Source: Aplectana chamaeleonis
Taxonomy: Eukaryota > Nematoda > Chromadorea > Rhabditida > Cosmocercidae
Length of the DNA: 64,000 bases
Direction: 5' to 3'
Assembly: GCA_029168955.1 (NCBI GenBank)
Contig: JAPDOI010001155.1
Location: 62,001-126,000, forward strand
Part shown: positions 32,634 to 43,345 of the stretch, piece by piece
Layout: each line of letters starts with the position of its first letter
How positions within the stretch are numbered: position 1 is the stretch's first letter
Notes under the pieces: model-generated
Database searches by the model: none
Told to the model about the DNA's origin: nothing
Seen by the model: only the letters and a program-made list of their open reading frames with translations
Position numbers and translations under genes: made by a program

Positions 32634-32843
32634 GTGCGTGTGGTCAGGATATGGAATGCAGCTATCGAGGTGAATTCCACGAGAGTATACGTGGAAGCGG
32701 TTGTGAACATACATCCAGTCGAGTTTCTACTGGATACTGGGTCCGATATTACCTTGATCAATGAGAGGATTTGGAGGGAACGGGATCTCTATTTCTTCAA
32801 AGCACAAACCTTGTGGTCAAATATGCCAGCGGAAGTCCAATGA
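32634..32843 (+). pseudogene. gypsy aspartic protease
   Basis: Carries FLLDTGSDITLI; DTGSD is at 32733-32747, the active site of retroelement aspartic proteases. The frame passes to the RT frame around 32775-32840 by a small indel, since the next frame continues the domain (PMKIHGKLRCEFEI). Confidence 0.85.
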
Positions 32844-34060
32844 AAATTCATGGGAAGCTGAGATGCGAGTTTGAGATTAAAGACTCGAAATCAGAAGGCT
32901 ACGCGTACGTAACACCCTACAACTCGCTGATGGGTCTCGAATGGATCCAAGCAAATGAAGAAATGTCACATCACATGAAAATAATGGTGGCAGAAGTGAA
33001 AACCGAGGCAAACTTTGATGTTGGAGCGGAGTTAAAGAGAATCTATCCAGAAGTATTTGAGGATGGGTTAGGACACTGCAAAAAAGAGAAGGCTGAATTA
33101 CAGCTAGTGCCACGCGAGCGTCCAGTGTTTCGTGGCTGCAGACCTGTGGCGCATGCTGCAGTTGAAGCTGTCGACAAAGAACTCGACAGGCTTTTGGAGA
33201 TGGGTGTCATAACCCAAGTGAGCCATAGTGAATCGGCTGCTCCAATCGTATGCGTCAAGAAAGCAAACGGAAAATTGAGAGTACGTGCAGATTTCTCCAC
33301 CGGGCTGAATAAAGCATTGCAGTCGTTTGATTATCCTTTGCCAGTGCCAGAGGATATATTCGTGTCCCTCAATATTGGGACCGTATTTTCGCAGATCGAC
33401 CTGTCAGACGCCTATTTGCAGACTGAATTGTCTGAAGAAGCGAAGAAGAAAGTGGTGGTAAACACACATCGTGGATTGTTGCAATACAATCGTTTACCAT
33501 TCGGAATAAAGACCGCACCTGGCATTTTCCAGCAGATTATGAACAAGATGGTGTCGGTTCTAAGAGGTGTGACGACATACCTGGATGACATCCTAGTCTG
33601 TGGAAAGACGCACGAAGACCATAAGGAGAATTCGCTCGCGTTATTCGCAAGAATCTCTGATTACGGCTTCAAAGTACGCTTGGAAAAGTGTGCGTTTTCT
33701 AAGCCGAAAATACGCTGTCTCGGGTTCATCGTGGACAAGAATGGCAGAAGGTCGAACTCGGAGAAGAATGCAGCGATCAAGAAAATGGTTGAGCCAAAGA
33801 ATGTGACTCAACTTCGTGCATTTCTGGGAATGGTGACGTACTATTTCGCGTTCATGCCAACAATGAAGGATCTCCGTGGTCCATTAGATGCAATGCTGAA
33901 AAAGGATATTAAATGGGAACTTAGATCTCAACATGAGAAAGCATTTGAAGGCTTGGAGGCAGCTTTGTCCATTGATCTAAATCTTGCTCACTATGACCCC
34001 AATCAGAAGATAGTAGTTGCAGCTGATGCGTGCGACTACGGAATAGGGTGCGCCATATAA
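32771..34060 (+). pseudogene. gypsy reverse transcriptase and start of RNase H
   Basis: 429 codons. Motifs: LLEMGVITQVSHSESAAPIV, LRVRADFSTGLN, FSQIDLSDAYLQ (first catalytic Asp), YNRLPFGIKTAPGIFQQIM, TTYLDDILVCG (YLDD at 33578-33589), KIRCLGFIVDKNGR and LRAFLGMVTYY. It ends at a stop just after VVAADACDYGIGCAI, the first RNase H strand with its catalytic Asp. Confidence 0.9.
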
Positions 34061-34774
34061 TACTGATATCCGGACGATTGTGAAAAACCGATAGCATAAG
34101 CTTCGCGTTCGTTGACGAATGCTGAAAAGAATTACTCCCAGATTGAGAAAGAAGCTCTGGAACTAGTATTTGCTGTGAAAAAGTTTCACAAATAGGTATA
34201 CGGAAGGAAGTTTCTATTGTTGTCAGACCACAAACCATTGATAGCCATCTTCGGTGACAAGAAGGGAGTGCCAGTGTACTCCGCCAACCGACTCATTAGA
34301 TGGGCAACAATACTGCTCGGTTATGACTTTGACATTCAATATGTCAATACCACGAAATTCGGACAAGCAGATGGCTTGTCGAGGCTGATGCAGAAGCATC
34401 CAGTTACCGAGGAAAATGTGATTATAGCCTCTGTCGAAAATGGTGTGTCGACCACGCTGAAAAATTGTATCAGAAAACTACAATTAACTCACGAGGATGT
34501 TGAGTTCTACACGGAAAAGGATATGATTTTGAAGAAAGTCATATCATATGCGAAAAGTGGAAGATGGCCCAAGTCTGACGCCAGACTGGCTCCTTTTCAC
34601 AGCAGAAAAGAGACGCTATCAATGGTTGAAAAATGTCTCATGACTGGAGAGAGCGTGGTGATTCCCTCAAAGCTGCAATCAGAAGTTCTGAAGGAATTGC
34701 ATACTAGTCATCCTGGAATTTGGCCCGAAGTTGAAAAAGTTGGCCCGAAGTTACGTCTACGGGCCAAACATTGA
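34061..34774 (+). pseudogene. gypsy RNase H remainder and integrase N-terminal region
   Basis: Stops interrupt 34060-34200, but SLTNAEKNYSQIEKEALELV and the LLLSDHKPLIAIF motif of RNase H are readable. From 34217 a 185-codon frame covers RLIRWATILLGYDFDIQYV and the segment before integrase. A 13-base direct duplication near 34722-34750 (TTGGCCCGAAGTT twice) destroys the frame at the integrase zinc-binding region. Confidence 0.8.
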
Positions 34775-35766
34775 CAAGGATTGTGAGGATGTCTTGCGGC
34801 GGTGCGAAAGCTGCCAGGAAACGGTTAAGAGACCCACGAAAGTGCGGTTGGAAACATGGTCACCAGCTACCAGTGTGGCAGCGACTTCACGTAGATTTCG
34901 CAGGACCACTGCACGGAATTCACTACATGGTAGTAGTAGATGCTTTCAGCAAATGGCCGGAAATATTCACAATGGCCAACATTTCTGCCGCACAGACAGT
35001 AAAGACGCTGAAAAGTCTGTTTGCGATGTACGGCTTACCGCAAACAGTCATAAGTGATCGTGGCACACAGTTTGTGTCGGAACAGTTTGAGAAGATGTGC
35101 AAAGAAGGAGGAATAGAGCACATCAAAACAGCCTCCTACCACCCTCAGTCGAATGGACCGGCTGAGCGCTTCGTTGATAAGCGAGGTATCAAGAAGCTAA
35201 AAACGGAGGAAAAGCCTACGGAAGAGGCTTTGAACGTGGTGTTGCAAGAATACAGGACAACACCAAACGGAAGTTCGATTGGAAAAACTCCCGCAAAAGT
35301 ATTCCTGGGTAGAAAGATCAGAACAAGACTAAGTTCACTGCTTCCGAAAACCCAACACTCAGAAGACTCGCTCAGAAGTGAAGCTTGGGCGAGGATGAAA
35401 CAACAGGGAACTGTTTTCAAAGACTTCAAGATCGGCGAAGTTGTACATGTACAGCAGTGGAAGGTCTATGAGGTTGAGGTTAATGGAAGAAAAGTTTGGA
35501 AGCACGCTAATCAGTTACGCCGTAGGAAAGAGAAGAAAGCCCCAGTAGGAGAGGGCGCGGCGCTGAAAACGTTGCGCAATGTGCTGGAGCTAGATGATGT
35601 GTTGTCCTGTGAACCTGCGACCGAGCCGAATAGAATAGATGACGATAACGACTCCACAATGGTCAACCCAACGCAACCAAGATCTGATGCGACTTCAACA
35701 ATTCAACCATTTCGACGTTCCTCGAGGACCAGGCGACCTATCCAGCGTTATGGAATTGATAGTTGA
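34731..35766 (+). pseudogene. gypsy integrase, DDE core intact
   Basis: The HHCC-type region ends with CEDVLRRCESC in the frame from 34731. The frame changes by 34850, and the core follows: HVDFAGPLHG (Asp at 34894-34896), VISDRGTQF (Asp at 35056-35058) and NGPAERFV (Glu at 35164-35166). Spacing from the second Asp to the Glu is 35 residues, the classical D,D35E. The C-terminus is basic with RRKEKK and ends RYGIDS at a TGA shortly before the 3' LTR. Confidence 0.9.
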
Positions 35767-35881
35767 TTATGTAGGATTTTGTTGTTGACGTCAAAATGTT
35801 CTCTAGGTTCTGGTTGTAAAGTTGTTTTTCATTAGAAGTGGTTTTGTTCTTAATGTATAATAACTTCACTACTAGGAGAGG

Positions 35882-36231
35882 TGTTGTGGCCGTCTGGTCA
35901 CCGCGTTTGACCTCTGCAATTAGCAAATGCGATATCGGCAGCCGGGTGTCCGTGACCGCCCACGTTGTGTGTTTCTCGTTGTTCTGTCTACCGATCTAGG
36001 TGGCCTAGCGGGAAAACAAGCCGTATAAAAGGCGACTAGATTCAACACTAGGGGTGTTAGCTGTGCTCTGGTGTCCTGCTCTGGTGTGCTGGTGTTCTTC
36101 ATTGCGTACTAATAAATCATTCCTAGTACTCGTCTTCCTGCAGCCGCAGTGAAAAGGATTCTCTCGCTAGAAGAGAGATTAAAGAGTTCACATTGAACTG
36201 TTGTGAAACTTGTATCCGCAGGGATACAACA
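35882..36231 (+). repeat. 3' LTR of the gypsy element
   Basis: 350 bases, TG...CA ends. TATAAAAG at 36024-36031 is the likely core promoter, and AATAAA at 36111-36116 the likely polyadenylation signal 80 bases downstream. It has no hairpin insert, so it preserves the original LTR layout. Confidence 0.92.
36024..36031 (+). promoter_or_regulatory. LTR TATA box (3' LTR)
   Basis: TATAAAAG in the 3' LTR. The equivalent position in the 5' LTR is split by the hairpin element between TA and AAAGG. Confidence 0.6.
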
Positions 36232-36236
36232 ATTGT

Positions 36237-38041
36237 CATTCGTGTACCCCTTTTCTATTGGCAAAGCTATGGAAACGAGTCCACAGAGATGTATAGACTT
36301 TTTTCACTAATTAGTTCTCGCATCAAGAAACGCGGTCAAATACCTTGTCTGTTAGATGGCGAGGGGACTTTCGTTTGCAAAGACGTAGATAAAGCGGACA
36401 TTTTTGCTTTGCACTTTCGAAAATTGTTCAACTTTTTTTCAGGATTGTGACGCGGAAGCTTCCGACACATCTCAACCTATGTTCCCAGTAATGCCTCACG
36501 GTTTATGGTTCTATAAAGAAAAAATTATCGAGTTGCTTTCGAAATGGCCAAAGTCTTTCACAGTAACTCCTGACTTTATTCCGCTTCATTTTATCAAAAA
36601 AGTATGCTTTCTGATTGCATATCCTTTAGAGTTCATCTTCAATCTTTCCTATATGAGAGCAGAGGTGCCAGATCGGTGGAGGCATTCTTTCATCACCCCG
36701 GTACCCAAAAAAGCTCCTTACAGTCTACCACAGAACTATCGCCCGATCAGTATAACTTCGATATTCGCTAGGACATTTGAGAAAATTGTTAAAGAGTACC
36801 TTGTAAATCACATTGAGGAGAACAATTTCATCCCCTGTTCGCAGCATGGGTTTTGGAAAGGGAGATCTACGGAAACAGCTTTATTGGAACCTTTGAATGG
36901 TTGGACACAAGCTGTTGACATTAGTAAACAAGTTCATGTTATATATTTTGATTTCGCTAAAGCATTCGATAAAGTACCGCATGATAACTTATTACAGAGG
37001 TCAAAATCTGTAGGAATTCACCCTAGGGTTGTTAAATAGATGCAAATTTTTCTGAAGAACCCCACATATCAGGTCAGGGTGAGGAAAGATTACTCAGAAA
37101 TCTACCCAGTATTCAGTGGCGTCCCACAAGATGGTGTCCTATCTCCATAGGTGTTTCTGCTTTACACTTTTGAACTCCCTTCCATCATCTCTTCGTTAAA
37201 CGTGAAGTGTCTGATGTATGCTGACGATGTCAAAATCTACAAAGTAATCGGTAACACTGAAGACAAGGAAGCTCTACAATGCGCAATAGATGAGGTTAAG
37301 CGATGGTCTATCGATAAGAATTTACCGCTTTCTCCTGAAAAAAAAATGTTCTTGCTATCGGTTCTGGTTCAGTGGAAGCTTCATATAGTTTGGATGAAAT
37401 AACCTTGAATTGTGTTGAACAAATACGAGATTTAGGCTTCATTATTGCCGGCAAACTAAGTATTCGCTCGCATTACAGATCCATAATCTCCAAGGCAATG
37501 CATAGGACTCACAACCTTTTCAAAGCACTTAAGACAAAAAGATCCACAAATCCTTATCAGAGCATATAAATCTTATGTTAGACCACTGGTTGAAAACGGT
37601 ACCACGGTGTTTAATCCCTATTTGAAAAAGGACATTGCTGTTTTGGAAAGTGTGCAAAATAAGTTCACGAGAAAACTTGCCTTACGTTGCAGTGGTGTAG
37701 ATTATGGTTTTATACCCAATGGTTTGGTAAGAAGGCAAGTTTTCGGGTTACGAAGTCTTGAAAGTAGGAGAAAACGCAACGATCTCGTCATGTCATCCAA
37801 AATAATTACTCGCAAGGTCTCACTCCAATCATCCGACTTTTTCACTTTTGTGAATTCACGCACAAGAGGAAACACACAAAAGCTCAGACCGAAAATATCA
37901 CGGACGCAGGTCAGGTCAAAATTTTTCTGTAATAGAGTAGTTCCAACTTTAATTTTTTTGATTACTAGAGACGCTTTGTGTTTGAATCTCAATTCCTTCA
38001 AAAAAGTAGTTCACCAGGTAATCTGCTCTAACTCGTCGTAG
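36237..38041 (+). pseudogene. CR1-like reverse transcriptase (broken)
   Basis: Motifs across frames: linker KRGQIPCLLDGEGTFVCKD, then FTVTPDFIPLHFIKK, FITPVPKK, NYRPISITSIFARTFEKIV, CSQHGFWKGRSTETALLE, VIYFDFAKAFDKVPHD (first catalytic Asp), FSGVPQDGVLSP and CLMYADDVKIY (YADD at 37217-37228), then QIRDLGFIIAGKL and the C-terminal RSKFFCNRVVPTLIF. It matches the CR1-like fragment at 45240 in layout. Confidence 0.85.
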
Positions 38042-38232
38042 AGATCCCAGTGTTTTATAGTCTGTCTTACTTTTATAACCGGTTTTTTTCTAGTTTTATC
38101 CTCTGTTTTATCCTTAATCGTTATGTTCCATTTTGTATTCATCCATTTAGCATTTGAGAACGCTTCCGGCGTATGTATCTAACGGTATTGATGTTATGAT
38201 GTCTTCATACACGTGCACTATGTGTGCGTCCA

Positions 38233-38236
38233 CAAA

Positions 38237-38271
<35 letters not shown>

Positions 38272-38272
38272 A
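38233..38272 (+). repeat. (AAAT)n tract, LINE tail
   Basis: About nine to ten uninterrupted units at the LINE 3' end, probably a tail expanded as a microsatellite. Confidence 0.9.
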
Positions 38273-38815
38273 CGTCCACGTTTGGGAATCTCCTTTGAGT
38301 CTCTGAGGCATTTAGACGATCCTGAGTATTGAATATTGGAGCATTGTCCTCCCCCTAGAACGTAATAAAGTGGCATCTCTAAACTCCATCTTAATTGTGC
38401 AACCCTCCCAGATTGGCCGCCTTATACATATGACCGCCACCGTCGTAGAAGAGGATGCTGCAATGTTCACTCATGTTAAACAAATCAATGGGGGGCACTG
38501 TCATCAGACACTAAGAGAGGGGTTGCCGAACTCACGTGTGCCAGGACAAACAAAGGGTTGAATCCGACAACAAGCAGCGGGAAATGCTGCTAATTAGCAG
38601 CAGCTTCTGCTGTTAGCAGTAGCTACCGCGAGGGTGCTGCTAATCGCTTTGTACGCGGGTTCAATCCCTATCAAAATCAGACGGGTGTTGTCCGGCCGGA
38701 CAACGGGGTGGACGTCAGAATTTTCAAGATATGGTAAACAGCAAGCAAGTTACTCGCTGGCCAGTACCCTTGTCTCTTCCCATCGGAAAAAGCACAGCCT
38801 ACAACATGCTTTGGC
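38273..38815. other. non-coding stretch, no gene seen
   Basis: A short GCTGCTAATTAGCAGCAGC cluster at about 38586-38640 is internally palindromic. No exon signals found. Confidence 0.35.
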
Positions 38816-39030
38816 GATTTCCGAACGAACGAATTTCGAATAAATTCGTTCATTTTTTATTCCGAACGAGCGAATTTCGAATGAGTTCGTTCGTTTTTTA
38901 TTTTGATCGAATAAATTACAAATGAATTCGTTCATTTTTTTATTTCGAACGAGCGAATTTCGAATGAGTTCGTTCGTTTTTTATTTTGATCGAATAAATT
39001 ACATATGAATTCGTTCATTTTTTATTTCGA
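38816..39030. repeat. ~80-bp tandem repeat, TTCGAA/GAACGA-rich
   Basis: Two and a half copies of a unit with CGAACGAGCGAATTTCGAAT, GAGTTCGTTCGTTTTTTATT, TTGATCGAATAAATTACA and AATTCGTTCATTTTT. Each unit contains inverted GAACGAA/TTCGTTC halves. Confidence 0.75.
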
Positions 39031-39164
39031 AAAAAAAAATTAGCTTTCGCGTTTGGAAAAATGGAGCAGTGGAGAAGTGAAGAAAATGAATCCAGTTTTG
39101 AAAAGTATGTCCACTCCTCTAGATATTAGAGCTAATTTTTATAATTTTTGTTGAACCAGCTCGA

Positions 39165-39360
39165 GTACTCGAATTCGAATAACGTTTAAATATTCACCTC
39201 TGCGAAAAGTCGAATTCGGAAAATGTTCGGATATTAATCTTTTGCGAATAGTCGAACTCGAATAATGTTCGAATATTCACTCTTTTCGAATATCCGAATG
39301 TTCGAGTGAAAATTCGTTCGGAAAATTCGAATATTTATTCGAACTCGAATATTCGGTCCT
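39165..39360. repeat. degenerate ~57-bp tandem repeat (TCGAATAATGTTCGAATATT)
   Basis: Three to four copies, each with AGTCGAAYTCGAATAATGTT and a following CGAATATTCACTCTTT segment. Rich in the palindrome TTCGAA. Separate in sequence from the block at 38816. Confidence 0.65.
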
Positions 39361-39925
39361 CACTATATGGACTAGTGCCGAACAGAGTAGCAATCTGTGT
39401 ACATTCCCAAATATTCATGTTTCGTGTGCACTACTGTTGCTATTCTCGCCACTGCTGTTCGACTAATATCGGACGTAGGCTTATCCAGTTTATCTGAGTG
39501 AAATGATCGTCAGAAAATTGGGATTCTCGCTCTGTGTTTCCTCAGTGTTTTTGTCAATGTACATGTGCATTACAATCTCACTGACAAAGCTATAGAAATG
39601 GGAAGTGTATCAAGACGAGCATAAACCAGTGGGCGGAGTCTCCTGTTGGCATTTTCCCACGCCTACAACTCAACATCCATTCATTTCCAGCTGCTATCTA
39701 TTGTTTACCACTGCAAGCTATGCTCTAGCATAATAACTATAAAGTGAACAGTATTAGTTGAAATTCGGTTTTGAGTTAAGGAAATCTGTAAGCTAATTTG
39801 ATAGTGAACCGTTTTATGAACATTTCTCGTGGTATCATAATGAACATAGACCACTACCAGGTATCTAGATGTGAAAAGCTGAGCTATTTTAGTTACCTAA
39901 CATCTTCTCTCATAGTCTGAACTTA
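39361..39925. other. non-coding stretch, no gene seen
   Basis: AT-rich, no splice-supported exon and no repeat shared with the window. Confidence 0.35.
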
Positions 39926-40879
39926 AAGGCACAGATCACCCAGGAAATTGTTTTCCACTTTTCATGCCAACATTGGAGACGGTCTCACGCTGATCACAGT
40001 GGTACAGTACCGAGCAAATTTTTTGCAAAGAAAGCGTTTTGCGGCGGTTTTTGCGCTCACAAAGCGCCGCAACGCCATAACTTGCTTCAAAGTGGTCCAA
40101 TTTCAATTCTGAAGTCATTTCTGGATTGCTTCCATTTATTCCTATACGATAGTGTTCCAAGAAGATAGATTCAACTTTGAAAGTTTATCGAAATTTGCAT
40201 ATTTGCACCTCTAAACCCCTCATAATGAACTGATCAGACGGTCATGATAGCAGAAATCTGTCATTTTTTGACCTGTGGTCGATGTGAATTTTAGAAGGAA
40301 ATACACATTTTCAACAAAATTCCAGAGTTAAAAGAGCTTTCAACACATACCATTACATTTGCCTTACTGAGAGGAACACGAAAACTATCTGAAAAAACTC
40401 ATTTAGTCAACTTTGAAGTGAGTTATGGCGATGCGGCGCTTTGTGAACTCAAAAAACGCCGCAAAACGCCGTTTTTGCAAAAAATATGCTCGGTACTGTA
40501 TCTTTGAAATCGTTCAAAACCCCCTACGAAAGGAGTTATGCCTTCTCAAAAAAGCCTGTCATTTGAGGGCGAAAAATTGGTGGACGAGTTTCCTAGGCCT
40601 GTATTTTCTTTCATTCGCAATCGTTGCACGGGAGCGAGCCAAGATTATGAGAGGGGCCGGTAGCAAACTCAAGAACGTAGACTCGGTTGAAATTCATCCG
40701 TCCATCCAGCCGATATCGAGGTCGAAAGTCAGGAAGGGGGTCGGGCCTGTGGTGATCGCTTTTATCTCCCCTAATTGAAGGAATTGAGATCTCGCAGTTC
40801 TCACGTGTCATACAGGAGGGGTCTTCTACACAATTTCACAAAAATCTCAAATTTCATATCTGAGGGTGTACTGTGCCTT
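39926..40879. mobile_element. family F MITE, copy 1, with a nested mariner-like MITE
   Basis: Left end AAGGCACAGATCACCCAGGA, right end GGGTGTACTGTGCCTT, flanked by TA within TTAA on both sides. Removing the nested element at 40005-40498 leaves about 460 bases that align end to end with copy 2 (shared GGTGGACGAGTTTC, CACGGGAGCGAGCCA and GGAAGGGGGTCGGGCCTG). Confidence 0.85.
40005..40498. mobile_element. TA-flanked mariner-like MITE
   Basis: 494 bases with long inverted ends: CAGTACCGAGCAAATTTTTT at the left and its inverse at the right (...TATGCTCGGTACTG), continuing through GCAAA..AAGCG.TTTGCGGCG on both sides for about 80 bases. TA lies on both sides (40003-40004 and 40499-40500). In the empty site (family F copy 2) the flanking sequence is uninterrupted: ACAATGGTATTCTTGAAATC corresponds to CAGTGG-TA-TCTTTGAAATC. 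Confidence 0.92.
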
Positions 40880-40881
40880 TA

Positions 40882-41345
40882 AAGGCACAGGACACCCAGA
40901 AAATTGCTTTCTAGGTTTAATCTTTATCTTGGAGAGGGTCACACTCTGATGACAATGGTATTCTTGAAATCGTCTGAGATATGGCTCCCTGAAAATGCCT
41001 GTAATCTGAGGGCAAAAATGTGATGGACGAGTTGTCTCAGGTCTGTACATATTACATTATTTCTCTTGATTCGCAGTCGCGGCACGAGAGCAAAACAGGA
41101 TGAGGATGTAGGCTGGGAAAGGGAGTGAAGAACGACAACTCGGTTAAAAATTATCCATCCATCTAACCGCTATTGAGATCGAAAATCAGGAAGGGGGCCG
41201 GGCTTGTGGTGGTGGCTGGAGGGGGTCGGGCCTGTGGTGGTCGTTTATATCTCGCTTATTTGGAGTAATGGAGATCTCGTATTTGGCACGTGTTATACAG
41301 GGAGGGTCTTCTGCACAATTACACGGAAATCTCACCATTCATATC
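40882..41345. mobile_element. family F MITE, copy 2, right end missing
   Basis: Starts AAGGCACAGGACACCCAGAA, sharing the TTAA with copy 1, so the two lie head to tail without spacer. It has an extra tandem GGGGTCGGGCCTGTGGTGG-like duplication near 41185-41245. Homology ends at about 41345 before the expected right terminus. Confidence 0.8.
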
Positions 41346-41939
41346 CTTAACAATCAATTTAAGAGAACTAACAAAAACATCGCACACGCAGACGCCATAC
41401 TCTATTTTTAAAATGTTGTTGAATGGGTATTTCCCTTTGGTAAATGGAAAGGGAAATCGTGCCACTCGGTTTTTTGAACAGTTTCGCTGAATTCCTAGCG
41501 ATCCACTCAGTATAGGATCGAATTGTAATAGATGACTTGCGGTGTTTGGTGGGATGCTTAACAGTAGACCTTCCATATCTACTGGAATGGTGTTTTTAGA
41601 CACAGCAAACCTAACATTGACCCACTCTAGACCCATCTAAGGGAATGAGGGCAAAAAAGGCGGGTCTTTCAACGCGTGCACAATTCCTTTTAAGATGCAG
41701 GATTCCGCAAGAAAAGAGGATAGGCTCAAAACTCTGAGTATCAGGATTGCTGCAGTACGATACCGCTCGTGGGATTTGGTTAGTAGGCGCGGCTGTAGGA
41801 ATAGCGAGAGAAATAACACTACTAACTAGGAAACCTCGCGGACCATCCCCACCATTCCAAAGATGATGAACGTCTTCTGATTAATTCTGGCTCGCTGTCT
41901 CCAAATCTGACATCGGATTTCGCTGCGGACACCGCTGAA
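41346..41939. other. non-coding stretch, no firm gene
   Basis: The minus-strand ORFs (41319-41636 and 41637-41819) have no recognisable domain or splice support. Nothing else seen. Confidence 0.3.
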
Positions 41940-42127
41940 CGAAAGTATAATCGTTTTTGAAGCTTTGTGAAAAGGTAAGGGTACCCATCAGCTAAATTTC
42001 GGGGTGTTCGGGAAAGTTCTTTGGGATTCGGCTCACAACAAACAGCTGAGTATTCTGGGCGCTGAACGTGAATCTGGGGTCTATTTGTCGCTAGAAATTC
42101 GGTTACTGTAGGTTACGGTGACACAAT
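41940..42127. repeat. family X dispersed repeat, copy 5
   Basis: Contains GCTGAACGTGAATCTGGGGT, TTTGTCGCTAGAAATTCGGT and TACTGTAGGTTACGGT. It breaks at the family B MITE remnant. Confidence 0.6.
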
Positions 42128-42132
42128 GCCTT

Positions 42133-42275
42133 TCAAAGGTATCGTTCGCGCTGAAAACCAATTTCCATTTTTAGGCTCAATTTTATGAATGAGCCCGGTA
42201 GATCACACTAGTGAACTTCGGCGGGTTAAAAACGTAGGGTAATGAGATTGGAAGGGGTTGAAGATGATGCCATCC
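42133..42275. mobile_element. family B MITE, left half only
   Basis: AAAGGTATCGTTCGCGCTGA, then ATGAATGAGCCCGGTAGATCA and GGTAATGAGATTGGAAGGGG, matching the left half of the complete copy at 44136-44594. It ends abruptly before a TATATATA and TGTG tract. Confidence 0.75.
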
Positions 42276-42294
42276 TACTATATATATTTTGGTA

Positions 42295-42360
42295 GATTTG
42301 TGTGTGCGTGTGTGTGTATGTATGTATGTATGTGTGCGTTTCTCTGTGTGTTTGTTTGAC
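42295..42360. repeat. TG/TATG microsatellite
   Basis: Alternating TGTGTGTGCGTGTG and TATGTATGTATG tracts. Confidence 0.8.
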
Positions 42361-42404
42361 CGTTTATTCGGCTTGACTTTCAAGACGGGCGACCTCACGG
42401 GTAC

Positions 42405-43345
42405 GGGCTCAAGAGCGCGCAGAACGCCGTAGAAAGTGTGTGGGACCTAAGTGGGAGTGCGTAGGACGCCGTAGAAAGTGTGCGGGACCAAAGTAGAGGG
42501 CGCCGCACGCCGAAGAAAGAGGGCGGTACCCAAGTGGGAGTGCTCAGGACGCCATAGAAAATGTGCGGGACCCAAGTGGGAGTGCGCAGAACGCCGTAAA
42601 AAGTGTGCGGGACCCAAGGTAGAGTGCGCCGGACGCCAGATAAAGTATGTGGGACCCAAATGCGAGTGCGCAGAACGCCGAAGAAAGTGTGCGGGACCAA
42701 AGTGGGAGTGCTCAGGAGGCCATAGAAAATGTGTGGGACCCAAGTAGGAGTGCGCAGAACGTCGTAGGAAGCGTGCTGGATCCAAGTGGAAGTGCGCCAA
42801 ACGCCGAAGACTGTGTGCGGGACCCAATTGGGAGTGCGCAGTACGCTGTAAAAAGTGTGCGTGACCCAAGGTAGAGTGCGCCGGACGCCAGAGAAAGTAT
42901 GTGGGACCCAAATGCGAGTGCGCCGGACGCCGATGAACGTGTGCGGGACCCAAGTGGAAGTGCGCCGGACGCCGTAGATAGTGTGCGGGACCCAAGGTAG
43001 TGTGCGCCGGACGCCGTAGAAAGTGTGCGGGACCCAAGTGGGAGTGCGCAGAACTCATAAAAAGTGTGCGAGACCCAAGTGGGAGTGCGCAGGACGCCAT
43101 AAAAAGTGTGCGGGACCCATATGGGAGTGCGCAGGACGCCGCAGGAAGTGTGTGGGACCTAAATGCGAGTGCACCGGACGTCGTAGGAAGTGTGCGGGAC
43201 CAAAGTGGGAGTGAGCCGGACGCCGTGTAAAGTGTGTGGGACCCATGTGGGAGTGCGCCAGACGCCATAGGGAGTATGCGGGGTCCAAGTGGGAGTGCGC
43301 CGGACACCGTAGAAAGTGTGCGGGACCGAAGTGGGTGAGCGCAGA
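42405..43345. repeat. 42-bp minisatellite, about 22 copies
   Basis: The unit is roughly GCCGTAGAAAGTGTGCGGGA then CCCAAGTGGGAGTGCGCCGG and AC, 42 bases. Because 42 is a multiple of 3, long open frames appear on both strands, including a 301-codon minus-strand frame with a 14-residue repeat (e.g. HSHLGPAHFLRRPA). A one-base deletion near 43050 changes the reading phase of the repeat inside that same open frame: units read as ..GSRTL.. on one side and ..HLGPAHF.. on the other. Loss of phase without a stop argues the frame is a by-product of the repeat rather than a selected protein. Confidence 0.92.

Larger units (their letters stand above)
31067..36231 (+). mobile_element. Ty3/gypsy LTR retrotransposon, complete, decayed
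   Basis: Two LTRs begin TGTTGTGGCC and end GGGATACAACA. The flanks are a perfect 5-bp duplication, ATTGT (31062-31066 and 36232-36236). Gene order gag, zinc knuckles, protease, RT, RNase H, integrase is Ty3/gypsy order; no envelope frame follows integrase. A primer-binding candidate starting TGGCGA lies one base after the 5' LTR, and a short purine tract AGGAGAGG precedes the 3' LTR. In the first ~145 bases the LTRs differ at about a dozen positions, so the insertion is not recent. Confidence 0.93.
36237..38272 (+). mobile_element. CR1-like LINE, 5' truncated, with AATA tail
   Basis: Starts at or within a few bases of the gypsy 3' flank, at the linker before the RT, and ends in an AATA tract (38233-38272). 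Coding is broken by frameshifts (near 36410, 37360 and 37580) and in-frame stops (37037 and 37147). A 3' UTR of about 190 bases precedes the tail. Confidence 0.85.

Noticed and set aside
35767..35881. Envelope-like gene in the gypsy element
   Set aside because: Only about 115 bases separate the integrase stop from the 3' LTR, with no open frame; the element is a retrotransposon without envelope.
38650..38680. tRNA-like GGGTTCAATCCC string
   Set aside because: No matching acceptor stem, D arm or anticodon arm around it.
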